A stretch of 6,299 nucleotides of DNA from Clostridium sp. CAG:448 (GCA_000433415.1 FR890463.1:1-6299), one strand, 5' to 3'; counted from the first letter of the stretch, positions 1 through 6,299 are shown. Numbers and translations: made by a program. The notes: generated by a model from the sequence alone, not told the origin.

Positions 1-1189
1 GACAGAGCCGAACAGGCAGATCAGTCTTTCCGGCGCATATGCGCGCAGAGAGGAGAGGACGGCGGAAAGACTGGTGCCGTTGTGTGCGTAATCAATGATA
101 AACGTTACGCCGGGGAGGGACGGGAAGCGGAGCAGCTCAAAGCGCCCCGGGACGCAGGTGTGCGCAAGAGAACGCGCGGCATTTGCGGTGTTGACACCGC
201 ACACCCGGCAAACGGCAATGACCGCAAGCGCGTTGTACATGGAGAACCGACCGGCAAATGGAAGAAAAACAGGACAGCTTCCCTCACGGCTGCGACAGAC
301 AAAACGGACGCCCATGCGATCGGGAAGAGATACGCTTTCAAACGCGGTGCCGCGGAAATCCGCGTTTTCCCCGGTTCCGTAGGTGAGGACCGTTTCAGCG
401 CTGTTGCCGGCAAGCATGTAGCCTGCCTGCGGGTCATCGGTGTTGACAATGACTGTCGAGGCGCCATAATCCGTAAAGAGCAGGTGCTTGCAGGCGCGGG
501 TGTTTTCAAAAACGGGGGGGTCCACACCGCCCATAAGGTCGTTCCACACCGCCGATATGGTCGCGGGAAAGATTGGTAAACAGGGATACCGCGAAGCGCA
601 GACCGTGTACACGGTCCAGAAGCAGTGCCTGTGAGGAAACCTCCATGACGAGATACCGAACACCGGCATCCGCCATTCTGCGCAGATAGTGCTGCAGTTC
701 CAGGCTTTCGGGAGTGGTGTTGACGGTCGGTTCCCGGTTGTCCGCAAAATACACCCCGTTTGTTCCGATATAGGCGGCGTCAATCCCGTTTTCGCACAGG
801 GCGCGGTAAAGCATGATCGCCGTAGTGGTTTTTCCCTTGGTGCCCGTAATGCCGATCAGCGTCAGATTCCTTGCCGGGTAGCCGTAAAATGCAGCCGCAA
901 GATCGGCAAGTGCGGTGCGCGTGTCCGCAACCAGAAAAACGCAGGCATCGGCAGGAAGTTCCGGCATACGCTGCGCCAGGAAAAATCTTGTGCCAGCCTC
1001 GTAGGCGCGTGCAGCAAAGCGATGCCCGTCGGTTGTGCGTCCTTCGACGCAGACAAACAGCGCGCCCGGCACAGCCTTGCGGGAGTCACAGACAATGGCA
1101 GTGATTTCGGCGTCGGGCAAAAAAACGTTTGTCCCGTCCGCCTGTCGGGGAAGCGGATCAAGAACGGATAAAAGCTCTGAAAGCTTCAT
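1..1189 (-). CDS. murE: UDP-N-acetylmuramyl peptide ligase MurE (C-terminus cut by window edge; frameshifted as given)
   Basis: MurE is the cytoplasmic ATP-dependent ligase that adds the third amino acid (meso-diaminopimelate or L-lysine) to UDP-MurNAc-L-Ala-D-Glu in peptidoglycan synthesis. Visible in order: an N-terminal UDP-binding domain (CDSRKAVPGALFVCVEGRTT, about residues 34-53), the Mur-ligase P-loop GITGTKGKTT (113-122), NTTPESLELQHYL (157-169), MEVSSQALLLDRVHG (182-196) and FTNLSRDHIGG (204-214). After a frame change near 541, the reading continues with ACKHLLFTDYG, GRFSMYNALAVIAVC and the C-terminal-domain motif IIDYAHNGTSLSAVL, ending LICLFGSV at base 1. About 396 residues are readable. 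The family usually has around 480-500, so roughly the last 90 lie outside, including the DNPR-type motif that would separate the diaminopimelate from the lysine type. The ATG at 1189 overlaps the upstream gene's TGA as ATGA, with AAGGAG about 11 nt upstream, so the two are probably translationally coupled. In the given sequence the first frame stops at 506-508. I regard that as a likely sequence error (see the 519-562 repeat). Confidence 0.93.
519..562. repeat. Abutting imperfect 22-nt direct repeat that frameshifts murE
   Basis: Copy one is 519-540 and copy two 541-562, with no gap. They match at 19 of 22 positions (differences at 520/542, 532/554 and 536/558). A seven-G run (514-520) enters the left copy. 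The repeat adds 22 nt, which shifts the murE frame by one. On the murE strand the two copies encode DHIGGVE and then, in the other frame, DLMGGVD. Only the first fits the family motif. Dropping one copy gives DHIGGV followed by about three residues and FENTRACK, the spacing I remember for clostridial MurE. Removing a single G from the run also restores the frame, but leaves seven surplus residues. An unmerged contig overlap or low-quality consensus is the likeliest cause. A true tandem duplication is possible. Confidence 0.8.
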
Positions 1190-1581
1190 GATAGCAGATT
1201 CTCCTTGGCAAGATAATCCGGTACGGGCAATATGCCCGGTGTCGGTGGTGTGAAAGAGATCAGGTACCGTTGTTCCAACACCGCACTGTAGGCACCGAGA
1301 AAGCGGACGGCATCCTGATTGCACGGGTACAGGCAAAGCAACATTCCCTCGTGCTGTAACGCATAGCGGTTGAGCACGTCCGCAAGAAATTCTCCCGGCA
1401 ATCCGGTGGAAACGCGGTGCACCTCACTCGTCAGATGAAAGAGCGGCGGGGCGTGTACGGCAAAAACAGCCGGGTAAAGCGAGAGTGTTTTGCGCAATAC
1501 CGTTACCGTAGCCTGGTCGCGGCGGGACGGAAACAGAAAAACGGGCAGGTACAGATCATTGAGTATGTCCCGCAGCTGCAT
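1186..1581 (-). CDS. Conserved-context protein of unknown function, 131 aa, upstream of murE
   Basis: I do not recognise this family. The start is ATG at 1581, chosen because AAAGGAGG (1597-1590) lies 8 nt upstream. The open frame continues further upstream to 1695, but that extension lies over the promoter and has no ribosome binding site. The 131-residue product begins MQLRDILNDLYLPVFLFPSR. It has no signal peptide, no clear transmembrane helix, and no cysteine cluster or nucleotide-binding loop that I can name. Hydrophobic, proline-containing segments (for example LYPAVFAVHAPPLFHL, 35-50) suggest a compact globular fold. It ends LAKENLLS, and its TGA overlaps the murE ATG by four bases, so the two are probably co-translated. 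A role near cell-wall precursor synthesis is only a guess from position. The real-gene call rests on the strong ribosome binding site, the promoter upstream and the coupling. Confidence 0.8.
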   Translation of the reverse strand: MQLRDILNDLYLPVFLFPSRRDQATVTVLRKTLSLYPAVFAVHAPPLFHLTSEVHRVSTGLPGEFLADVLNRYALQHEGMLLCLYPCNQDAVRFLGAYSAVLEQRYLISFTPPTPGILPVPDYLAKENLLS

Positions 1582-1620
1582 ATGCACTCCCTCCTTTGCA
1601 ACGGTTTTTTCAGTGCTTCC

Positions 1621-1626
1621 ATTATA
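1621..1626 (-). promoter_or_regulatory. Candidate -10 box for the unknown gene-murE transcript
   Basis: A perfect TATAAT reads on the minus strand, 39 nt before the ATG at 1581, which would give a leader of about 30 nt containing the AAAGGAGG site. The matching -35 position at 17-nt spacing (1649-1644, TTCCCT) is a poor match to TTGACA. The promoter would therefore be weak or activator-dependent, or the box may be partly coincidental. Confidence 0.5.
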
Positions 1627-1663
1627 CAACATTTTTACGAAAAAGGGAAGAGAAATATGAAAC

Positions 1664-1684
1664 TTTGCAAAAAAGACTTGCAAA
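1664..1684. promoter_or_regulatory. Inverted repeat TTTGCAA-N7-TTGCAAA, candidate operator
   Basis: Perfect 7-base arms at 1664-1670 and 1678-1684 are separated by 7 bases. The right arm contains the -35 hexamer of the plus-strand promoter, a classic position for a repressor. A third TTTGCAA at 1595-1601 lies in the leader of the opposite transcript, overlapping its ribosome binding site. No regulator gene is in the window, and short A/T-rich arms can arise by chance. Confidence 0.35.
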
Positions 1685-1706
1685 TCGGGAGTCAATCGCT
1701 TATAAT
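1678..1706 (+). promoter_or_regulatory. Sigma-A-type promoter for the GNAT gene
   Basis: The -35 is TTGCAA (1678-1683) and the -10 is a perfect TATAAT (1701-1706), with the optimal 17-nt spacer. Transcription would start near 1713, giving a leader of about 60 nt before the ATG at 1773. No hairpin-plus-T-run attenuator is evident in that leader. Confidence 0.75.
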
Positions 1707-1772
1707 GTCAGGGACGATTCCGTGATCGATAACGGGTTGCCATGAATGAATCTGTCGAAGAGGAGAGAAAAC

Positions 1773-2363
1773 ATGAAACGGGAGACGGTTTATGCTTTAT
1801 TTTCCCATATACCTGCCTTGGAAACCCCTCGCCTGCTTTTGCGTCGGATCGCAGTCGGCGATGCTGCCGATATGTTTGATTATGCCAGGCGTGAGGAGGT
1901 TACACGATATCTGATGTGGAATCCGCATACGGACATCCGTATGACCACCGATTATCTGCGCTATCTGCAACAGCGCTCCCGCATCGGGGACTTCTATGAT
2001 TGGGCAGTGGTCGAACGTCAGAGTGGCAGAATGATCGGAACCTGCGGCTTTTCACGCTTTGATTTCAATCATGACGTCGGGGAGATCGGGTATGTCATCA
2101 ATCCTGATTTTCAGGGGAAGGGATACGCGACCGAGGCGGTGGAACGTGTGATTGCTTTCGGATTTGCACAACTGCCGCTGCACCGGATTGAAGCGGTCTT
2201 TATTGAAGGAAATGAACGTTCGCGCCGTGTCATGGAAAATGTCGGTATGACCTTTGAGGGATACCGGCGTGAGGGGATGCTGATCAAACGCGCTTACCGC
2301 ACCGTAGGGGTCTGTTCGATCCTGCGGGACGAGGCAATGGGTCCGTCAATCGAAACAGATTGA
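1773..2363 (+). CDS. GNAT-family N-acetyltransferase, RimJ/RimL type
   Basis: A 196-residue cytoplasmic acetyltransferase predicted to move an acetyl group from acetyl-CoA to an amine, such as a protein N-terminus or a small molecule. The substrate cannot be read from sequence. The start is ATG at 1773, with AGGAG (1761-1765) 7 nt upstream. An in-frame ATG at 1746 lies ahead of that site and is less likely. Features in order: the beta-1 signature ETPRLLLRRIAVGDAADMF (17-35), the central strands WAVVERQSGRMIGTCGFSRF (77-96), GEIGYVINPDFQGKGYATEA (103-122) holding the Q-G-K-G-Y-A pyrophosphate-binding loop (114-119), and the C-terminal NERSRRVMENVGMTFEGYRR (147-166). Length and motif order match RimJ/RimL-like proteins (Pfam Acetyltransf_3 type), many of which are not true ribosomal-protein acetylases. 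It has its own promoter, and the next gene's promoter begins 9 nt after its stop, so it is probably monocistronic. Confidence 0.93.
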   Translation: MKRETVYALFSHIPALETPRLLLRRIAVGDAADMFDYARREEVTRYLMWNPHTDIRMTTDYLRYLQQRSRIGDFYDWAVVERQSGRMIGTCGFSRFDFNHDVGEIGYVINPDFQGKGYATEAVERVIAFGFAQLPLHRIEAVFIEGNERSRRVMENVGMTFEGYRREGMLIKRAYRTVGVCSILRDEAMGPSIETD

Positions 2364-2371
2364 ATCCTCTC

Positions 2372-2400
2372 TTGATTTTTTTGACGGAATGTGTTATACT
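2372..2400 (+). promoter_or_regulatory. Sigma-A-type promoter for the GH39-GH78 gene pair
   Basis: The -35 is TTGATT (2372-2377) and the -10 is TATACT (2395-2400), with a 17-nt spacer. Each is one or two bases from consensus. Transcription would start near 2407, about 40 nt before the GTG start. A TTGACG at 2381-2386 is closer to the -35 consensus but only 8 nt from the -10, so it cannot pair with it. The -10 is framed by short GTGT/ACAC arms, too short to call an operator. Confidence 0.7.
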
Positions 2401-2432
2401 GCACACGAATGTATGACCGAAAGAGTGTGTGT

Positions 2433-2442
2433 AAGGAGGTGA
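2433..2442 (+). promoter_or_regulatory. Near-perfect ribosome binding site that decides a GTG start
   Basis: AAGGAGGTGA is close to fully complementary to the 16S rRNA 3' end. It is 8 nt (from AGGAGG) before GTG at 2448, which decides that start over the upstream in-frame codons from 2391 on. A TTG at 2445 is in frame but only 5 nt away. Confidence 0.85.
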
Positions 2443-2447
2443 GATTG

Positions 2448-3833
2448 GTGCCTGAAAAAAATGTGCGGGGCGTGCGGGTTGCCTTTGGAAATCTGCGCGG
2501 GCAAGTCATGCCGTTGCACGGCATTTGCGGTGCGCCGGTTTCACCGGGGACAAATCTTTGTGAACGGTATCGGGAGATCGGCGTTCCGTTTGTGCGATTG
2601 CACCGGACGCTCTCGGAGGGAACGGGTGCATATGTGGACATTTCCCGCGTGTTTCCTGTTTTTGAGCTGAATGAAAACGATCCCGAAAACTATGATTTTG
2701 CGTACACGGATCTTTTGATTGCCGCCGCTGTGGAAAGCGGGGCACAGGTGATTTACCGCTTGGGCGAAAGCCCGGATCCGAGCGGAATCTGCCGCCATGC
2801 CCGTCCGCCCCGGTACGTGAGCAAGTGGGCAAAGATTGCCGTTCAGGTGATCCGTCATTATAACGACGGATGGGCAAACGGTTTTGAATACGGGATCCGC
2901 TATTGGGAAATCTGGAATGAACCTGACCGCTTTCTTGCCGACGGGCGCTGCCCTTCTTTTGCAAACGGCTCCCCGGAACAGGCGCACGCCTTGTATGCCG
3001 CCGCTGCCGCCGCAATCAAGGCTTATAATCCCGCACTGCAAGTGGGTGGGATGTCCTTTGCCGGATGCGGCGAGATGGCACAGGCATTTCTGACGTTGTG
3101 CGGTCAGGAAAAGACCCCGTTGGATTTTCTTTCTTTTCACCTGTATACCACCAATCCTGAAGAAGCGGTATTTGCCGCACGTGACTTTGCCGCACGCGCA
3201 ACTGCCTGCGGATATCCGGATCTGCCGCTGTTTTTGAGCGAATGGAATTATTTCGGATTGGAATATCCCTTCTCCGTGTCCCCGTGGGACCTTGCGGAGA
3301 ACCGGGAGGGAAAATACGGCGAAAAAGCACGGGAAATGTTCTCAAACCTGTCCGGATGCATCGGGGCATCGTTTTGCAGTGCGGCTATGGCGCGTATGCA
3401 GGCATCCGGTGTGCATGCCGCCTGTTATTTTGACGGTCAGCCGTCCTCGCGCTTTTGCGGACTTTTTGACCGTTACGGGAATCCGCAGAAGCCGTATTAT
3501 GTTTTTCTTGCCTTCGGAGAACTGTACCGGATGGGAAATTGCGTCCAGACGCAGTGTGTCGGAGAGGGTATGTATGCCCTGGCGGCGCGTTCTTCCGATA
3601 CCGATGATATGGGAGTCCTTCTGACTTCCTTCCGCGGCGGCGTAACGGAGCTTCTTTTGGAGGGCATTCCGACGGACAGGGTGTATGTGGCAGAGCTGTT
3701 CCTTTTGGACGGAACACGGGATCTTTCCCTTGTTGATACACAGACGCTGACGCGCGAACGGATTCGTTTTTCCCTTGCCATGGGCAAATACAGTGTCATG
3801 CTGATCCGGATACGGGCGCATGCACAGAAATAA
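2448..3833 (+). CDS. GH39-like glycoside hydrolase (clan GH-A, beta-xylosidase family relative)
   Basis: A 461-residue predicted retaining glycosidase with a (beta/alpha)8 barrel. The family includes beta-xylosidases and several other specificities, so the substrate is open. The N-terminal part carries PLHGICGAPVSPG (22-34), GVPFVRLHRT (45-54), VDISRVFPVFELNENDPENY (63-82) and VIYRLGESPDPS (101-112), typical of GH39-like proteins. The acid/base glutamate is E158 in YWEIWNEPDR (152-161). The likely nucleophile is E265 in LFLSEWNYFG (261-270), about 107 residues later and at a barrel-strand end as in clan A. HLYTTNP (231-237) is another strand motif. After about residue 365 there is a short beta-rich C-terminal segment. 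There is no signal peptide, so the enzyme should be cytoplasmic and act on imported small glycosides. It is followed 48 nt later by the GH78 gene, probably in one transcript. Classification to clan and family type is firm, and the exact family number less so. Confidence 0.85.
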   Translation: MPEKNVRGVRVAFGNLRGQVMPLHGICGAPVSPGTNLCERYREIGVPFVRLHRTLSEGTGAYVDISRVFPVFELNENDPENYDFAYTDLLIAAAVESGAQVIYRLGESPDPSGICRHARPPRYVSKWAKIAVQVIRHYNDGWANGFEYGIRYWEIWNEPDRFLADGRCPSFANGSPEQAHALYAAAAAAIKAYNPALQVGGMSFAGCGEMAQAFLTLCGQEKTPLDFLSFHLYTTNPEEAVFAARDFAARATACGYPDLPLFLSEWNYFGLEYPFSVSPWDLAENREGKYGEKAREMFSNLSGCIGASFCSAAMARMQASGVHAACYFDGQPSSRFCGLFDRYGNPQKPYYVFLAFGELYRMGNCVQTQCVGEGMYALAARSSDTDDMGVLLTSFRGGVTELLLEGIPTDRVYVAELFLLDGTRDLSLVDTQTLTRERIRFSLAMGKYSVMLIRIRAHAQK

Positions 3834-3842
3834 AAATACTGG

Positions 3843-3858
3843 GATATAAGAGATATAA
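3843..3858 (+). repeat. Short direct repeat GATATAA-N2-GATATAA between the glycosidase genes
   Basis: Two identical 7-base units (3843-3849 and 3852-3858) sit in the 48-nt gap upstream of the GH78 gene. The A/T-rich pair could act as an internal -10-like element or simply keep the ribosome binding site unstructured. No convincing -35 lies upstream. This may be chance. Confidence 0.3.
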
Positions 3859-3881
3859 ATGGTTACGGAGGTTATGAATTG

Positions 3882-6072
3882 ATGAAACATACGGAAAAGG
3901 TAGCACAGCAGCTGCATCGTTTTACATTCCGGCAGGCGATTCCGGTCTGGGAGGTCGGAACCGATCTGCAGAAGAACCGCACACTTTCTTTTGTCACCAC
4001 CGTCCGCAAAGCCCCCCCCCGCCCGCAAAGCGGCCGCGGATGCGGTACTGGCGCTTGCCGGAAGTACATCCTATATTGTCCTGGTCAACGGCGAACTGAT
4101 TGCGCACGGACCCGCGCGGTGTGCGCACGGGTTCTACCGTGTGGACGAGCTGCCGCTGGGGCAGTATCTGCAAAAGGAGGAGAATATAGTCGCAATCCGC
4201 ATTGTCGGCTATAATGTCAATTCCTTTGCGACACTGGATCAGCCCTCTTTCCTGTGCGCCGAGCTGACGGCGGGCGGGAAGGTTCTGGCTTATACCGGTG
4301 TTCCTGCTGTCGGCTTTGCCGCTTATGGGTGCGGGGAACGCCTGACGCGTGTACAGCGCTTTTCCTTCCAGCGTCCCTTTGTGGAAAGCTATCGCCTGTA
4401 CGGAGATGCTTTTGCGGTCGAGCAAGGCGGCAAAGGCGTGCCGGTTGCGCTGGAAGCGGTGGAGGATCGGATCTTCCTTTGCCGCGATCTGCCCTACGGA
4501 GATTACCGGCGCATTGCCCCCTCGGCTCTGATGCGCACGGGCAGTGTCGCCTATTCCGACAAGCCCGGCTACTATAACAGCCGTGAAATCACGCAGATCA
4601 GCGACCGACTGAAGGGCTACCGGGAAGAGGAATTGGAGTTTGCTTCTTATCGCGAGGTAGGCAAGATGGATTTCTCGGCGCCGACCGATGCCGAACCGGG
4701 TGCCGATACGGAAACAATCTGCCTTTGCGCCGACAGTTATGCCGATCTGGACATGGGTAAGAACCATACGGGGATTTTTGAGTTGGAGATTCAGGCAGAA
4801 AGGGAGGGCGCGTTGTATCTGCTCTTTGACGAGGTACTGATCGGGGGAGTGCTCAACTGCTTCCGGATGGGGACTTCCAATATTGTCGCTTTCCTTTTGC
4901 AGGGCGGAACTTATCGCGTGCGCTGTTGCGAACCGTACGTGATGCGCTATCTGCGCCTTGTTGCGGTGGGAACCAAAGTGACTGTTCGGCACCTGCGCCT
5001 GTGTGAGGTTGCCTTCCCGGAAAGCGGTATTCGTGCGCGTTTTCTGCCGCAGGATGCACAGATGAAAAGGATTTATGATGCCGCGGTCGAAACGTTCCGT
5101 GCCAATACTGTCGATATTTACATGGATTGCCCATCGCGTGAGCGTGCCGGGTGGCTGTGCGACAGCTTCTTTACCTCCCGTGTGGAGCGTGTGCTGACCG
5201 GGGAATCGGTTGTGGAGCGTGCCTTCCTTGAAAATTTCCTGTTGCCGGATCATTTTGCCTGCCTGCCTGACGGGATGCTTCCGATGTGTTATCCGTCCGA
5301 TCACTATGACGGTGTCTTTATCCCCAACTGGGCAATGTGGTACGGTGTAGAATTGGAGGAATATCTGACGCGCACCGGGGACCGGACGCTGATTGATGCC
5401 GCCAAGGACCGCATGTATGCGTTGCTGGCGTACTTCCGTCCGTTTGAAAACGAATACGGACTGTTGGAAGGACTGAAGTCCTGGGTTTTCGTGGAATGGT
5501 CCAAGTCCAATGAGCTGGTTCAGGATGTCTCATTTGCTTCCAATATGCTGTACGCCGGGTTCAAAAAGGCGATCGGAACGCTGTACGGCGACAGTGCGCT
5601 GTGTTCGGAAGCGGAAGCTCTGCGCCATACCATTGACCGCATGGCAATGACGCCGGACGGTTTTTACTGTGATAATGCCCTCCGTCGCGACGGTCAGCTG
5701 GTATTGAGCGGGGAATGCACCGAATCCTGCCAGTATTATGCCTTCTTCTTTGATATTGCCACGCCGGACAAAAATCCGCGTCTTTGGCAGATTCTGACCG
5801 AGGATTTCGGGTACGACCGCCAGAAAACCGGCAAATACCCACAGATTTATCCCGCAAACGCTTTCATCGGAAACTATTTGCGCCTGGATCTTTTGCGCCG
5901 TTACGGTCTGCACGATGCGCTTGCCGACAATATCCGGGGCTACTTTCTCTATATGGCGGAGCGGACGGGCACCCTTTGGGAAAACGTAGGCGATTATGCA
6001 AGTTGCAACCACGGGTTTGCGTCGCACGTCCTTTACTGGATGGATGTGCTGGGATATATTGCGCATGACTGA
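3882..6072 (+). CDS. GH78-like alpha-L-rhamnosidase-type glycosidase (frameshifted as given)
   Basis: Predicted inverting glycosidase releasing a terminal sugar, most likely L-rhamnose. The start is ATG at 3882 with GGAGG (3867-3871) 10 nt upstream. The first frame (MKHTEKVAQQLHRFTFRQAI to TVRKA) breaks at the repeat at 4002-4039 and resumes one frame over as AADAVLALAGSTSYIVLVNG. Corrected length is about 723-729 residues. The rest uses numbering with one base removed. An N-terminal beta-sandwich holds LVNGE (67-71), GPARCAHGFYRVDE, and GYNVNS followed by DQPSFL (109-124). The six-hairpin catalytic domain holds DCPSRERAGWLCD (415-427), whose D-x4-E-x6-D spacing matches the acidic residues I recall for GH78. 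GECTES (610-615) precedes QYYAFFFDIATPD and is a candidate site for the general base. No signal peptide is visible, so it should act in the cytoplasm alongside the GH39-like enzyme. Its stop overlaps the mutY start. Other clan GH-L/GH-M-like hairpin glycosidases are possible alternatives. Confidence 0.85.
4002..4039. repeat. Abutting imperfect 19-nt direct repeat with C9 run that frameshifts the GH78 gene
   Basis: Copy one is 4002-4020 and copy two 4021-4039, with no gap. The first ten bases are nearly identical (one T/C difference at 4003/4022). In the last nine, the right copy reads CGGCCGCGG where the left reads nine Cs, so every G became C. The extra 19 nt shift the frame by one. Removing one copy gives a seamless VRKAAADAVLALAGS, which fits the beta-sandwich strand of the family. 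Removing one C also restores the frame but adds six residues. This is most likely a consensus or joining error in a GC-rich site. Confidence 0.8.
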
Positions 6073-6299
6073 TATTTCCTGCACCGAACGCACCTTCGGG
6101 GAACTGCCGCGGGAGGCGGTGCGGTCACTTCTGATCTGGTTTGCACGTGCCAAACGGGATTTGCCGTGGCGGCGTGAGGTTACGCCATACCGGGTCTGGG
6201 TTTCGGAGATTATGCTGCAACAGACCCGTGTGGAAGCGGTTATTCCTTATTTTGAACGTTTTGTCGCCGAATTGCAGGACATCGCCGCGCTTGCCAATG
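6065..6299 (+). CDS. mutY: A/G-specific adenine DNA glycosylase MutY (N-terminal 78 codons; cut by window edge)
   Basis: MutY removes adenine mispaired with 8-oxoguanine during base-excision repair, preventing G:C to T:A changes. The readable N-terminus has the family start LIWFARAKRDLPWRR (23-37) followed by TPYRVWVSEIMLQQTRVEAV (40-59), with catalytic E48 in SEIMLQQT (E37 in Escherichia coli), then IPYFERFV (60-67). The helix-hairpin-helix, catalytic aspartate, [4Fe-4S] cluster and NUDIX-like domain lie beyond the edge. The start ATG at 6065 overlaps the GH78 stop (6070-6072) by eight bases in another frame. Only a weak GGGA lies upstream, so translation is probably coupled to the GH78 gene. 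The frame is open to the last base. Confidence 0.93.
   Translation, partial: MTDISCTERTFGELPREAVRSLLIWFARAKRDLPWRREVTPYRVWVSEIMLQQTRVEAVIPYFERFVAELQDIAALAN

Noticed and set aside
514..541. Programmed ribosomal frameshift or transcriptional slippage in murE
   Set aside because: MurE is not known for recoding, no slippery heptamer with a downstream pseudoknot was evident, and the surplus repeat explains the frame change directly.
82..579. Plus-strand open frame of 165 codons at the left end
   Set aside because: It is antisense to murE, whose translation in the correct frame gives continuous Mur-ligase motifs.
2346..2382. Rho-independent terminator after the GNAT gene
   Set aside because: TCAATC-gaaaca-GATTGA forms a 6-bp A/T-rich stem overlapping the stop, but the T-run starts over ten bases later and belongs to the next promoter region. 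Too weak to call.
2541..3140. Minus-strand open frame of 199 codons inside the GH39-like gene
   Set aside because: It is antisense to a well-supported gene and its product resembles no family. It is a shadow frame.
4012..4020. C9 tract as a phase-variation switch in the GH78 gene
   Set aside because: The tract aligns base for base with CGGCCGCGG in the neighbouring copy, and a matching scar occurs in the probably essential murE. A consensus artefact fits better than a contingency locus.
3991..4020. TTG at 3991 as the true start of the GH78 gene
   Set aside because: There is no ribosome binding site, it would cut off the conserved N-terminal strand (FRQAIPVWEVG), and the upstream ATG at 3882 has GGAGG and in-family sequence.
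3994..5304. Long minus-strand open frame of 436 codons
   Set aside because: It lies antisense to the GH78 gene, has no recognisable motifs, and its low-complexity basic composition is typical of a frame shadow. The plus-strand reading has clear family motifs.

Overview
The window looks like chromosomal DNA of a moderately GC-rich Clostridia-type member of the Bacillota, plausibly a gut lineage. This is inferred from strong AGGAGG-type ribosome binding sites, a GTG start, near-consensus sigma-A-type promoters, compact gene packing, and a MurE of the style I associate with that group. No mobile element, CRISPR array, rRNA or tRNA was seen.

Layout. Minus strand, 1-1581: a 131-residue protein of unknown function followed by murE (peptidoglycan precursor ligase). 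The two overlap by ATGA, and murE runs off the left edge. A 191-base divergent intergenic region (1582-1772) carries a minus-strand -10 box, a well-formed plus-strand promoter, and a TTTGCAA/TTGCAAA inverted repeat over that promoter's -35. Plus strand, 1773-6299: a RimJ/RimL-type GNAT acetyltransferase; then, from its own promoter, a GH39-like glycoside hydrolase, a GH78-like alpha-L-rhamnosidase-type enzyme, and the first 78 codons of mutY (adenine DNA glycosylase), whose start overlaps the rhamnosidase stop. No stretch over 300 bases lacks a gene.

How the genes fit together. The GH39-like and GH78-like enzymes both lack a signal peptide. They probably act one after the other in the cytoplasm on a small imported glycoside or oligosaccharide. 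MurE and MutY are housekeeping genes flanking this small accessory module. The GNAT appears to be a separate transcription unit.

The most notable anomaly is that both murE and the GH78 gene are frameshifted as given, each at the same kind of structure. Each has two abutting imperfect direct copies (22 nt at 519-562, 19 nt at 4002-4039), with a G or C homopolymer in the left copy. Removing one copy restores the frame in both genes and gives a protein of natural family spacing. One of the genes is expected to be essential, so I read these as unmerged contig-end overlaps or low-quality consensus rather than biology. Real tandem duplication or homopolymer slippage cannot be excluded from sequence alone. 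I do not see convincing evidence for a previously undescribed biological system here.
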